This document shows, one piece after another, positions 14,128 to 14,135 of a stretch of 14,135 nucleotides of DNA. A program made the translations under genes and the position numbers. This DNA is from Chitinophagaceae bacterium (GTDB lineage Bacteria; Bacteroidota; Bacteroidia; Chitinophagales; Chitinophagaceae), in NCBI GenBank assembly GCA_025455245.1, contig JALOMX010000012.1, forward strand, positions 1 through 14,135, given 5' to 3'. How positions within the stretch are numbered: the first letter of the stretch is position 1; each line of letters opens with the position of its first letter. The notes below the pieces were generated by a model. It did not search any database. It was not told the DNA's origin and saw only the letters and a program-made list of their open reading frames with translations.

Positions 14128-14135
14128 ATGCAATA
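14128..14135 (+). other. Possible start of the next gene in the operon
   Basis: An ATG at 14128-14130 follows the cysC stop by 1 nt and runs into the window edge after CAA TA. The tight spacing fits the operon pattern, but eight bases cannot identify a product. A sulfate-activation gene (cysD, cysN, cysQ) or a sulfotransferase would be informative. Confidence 0.35.

Overview
The window looks like chromosomal DNA of a Bacteroidota bacterium. The evidence is a DUF4249 lipoprotein (a family largely confined to that phylum), several TAnnTTTG-type -7 promoter elements, few Shine-Dalgarno sequences, and a winged-helix regulator / OPX lipoprotein / tyrosine autokinase gene order typical of Bacteroidota surface-polysaccharide loci. 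I cannot place it below phylum. I see no tRNA, rRNA, CRISPR array, transposase, integrase or attachment site.

Left part (1-3117), mostly housekeeping: a 3'-truncated trmN6 tRNA methyltransferase on the minus strand, divergent from a DUF4249 lipoprotein gene, then trxB (thioredoxin reductase) and folB (dihydroneopterin aldolase). A convergent intergenic stretch with an A/T-flanked inverted repeat separates folB from a minus-strand gene that looks like a GT-A-type glycosyltransferase (3335-4153). Divergent from that is an exported TPR protein resembling the RMD1 (regulator of microtubule dynamics) family (4402-5181).

Middle part (5228-7698), uronic acid precursor module: behind a good Bacteroidota-type promoter lie a TviB/WbpO-type nucleotide-sugar dehydrogenase and a TviC/WbpP-type 4-epimerase. 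Together these would convert UDP-GlcNAc to UDP-GalNAcA for surface polysaccharide.

Right part (7851 to the end), a tightly spaced same-strand set that is probably one operon: a winged-helix regulator with a degenerate nucleotidyltransferase-like domain, a Wza-like polysaccharide export lipoprotein, a Wzc-like chain-length regulator/tyrosine autokinase with a Tyr/Gly tail, an SLC13-family permease with two TrkA-C domains, and the APS kinase CysC. A further gene may begin at 14128.

How the genes may work together: the sugar module supplies an acidic sugar and the OPX/BY-kinase pair exports the polymer. The directly following permease and APS kinase could supply sulfate and PAPS. This suggests, but does not prove, that the exported polysaccharide is sulfated. 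No sulfotransferase, flippase or polymerase is visible in the window, and the permease/kinase pair could equally begin a sulfate-assimilation cluster that happens to sit beside the export genes.
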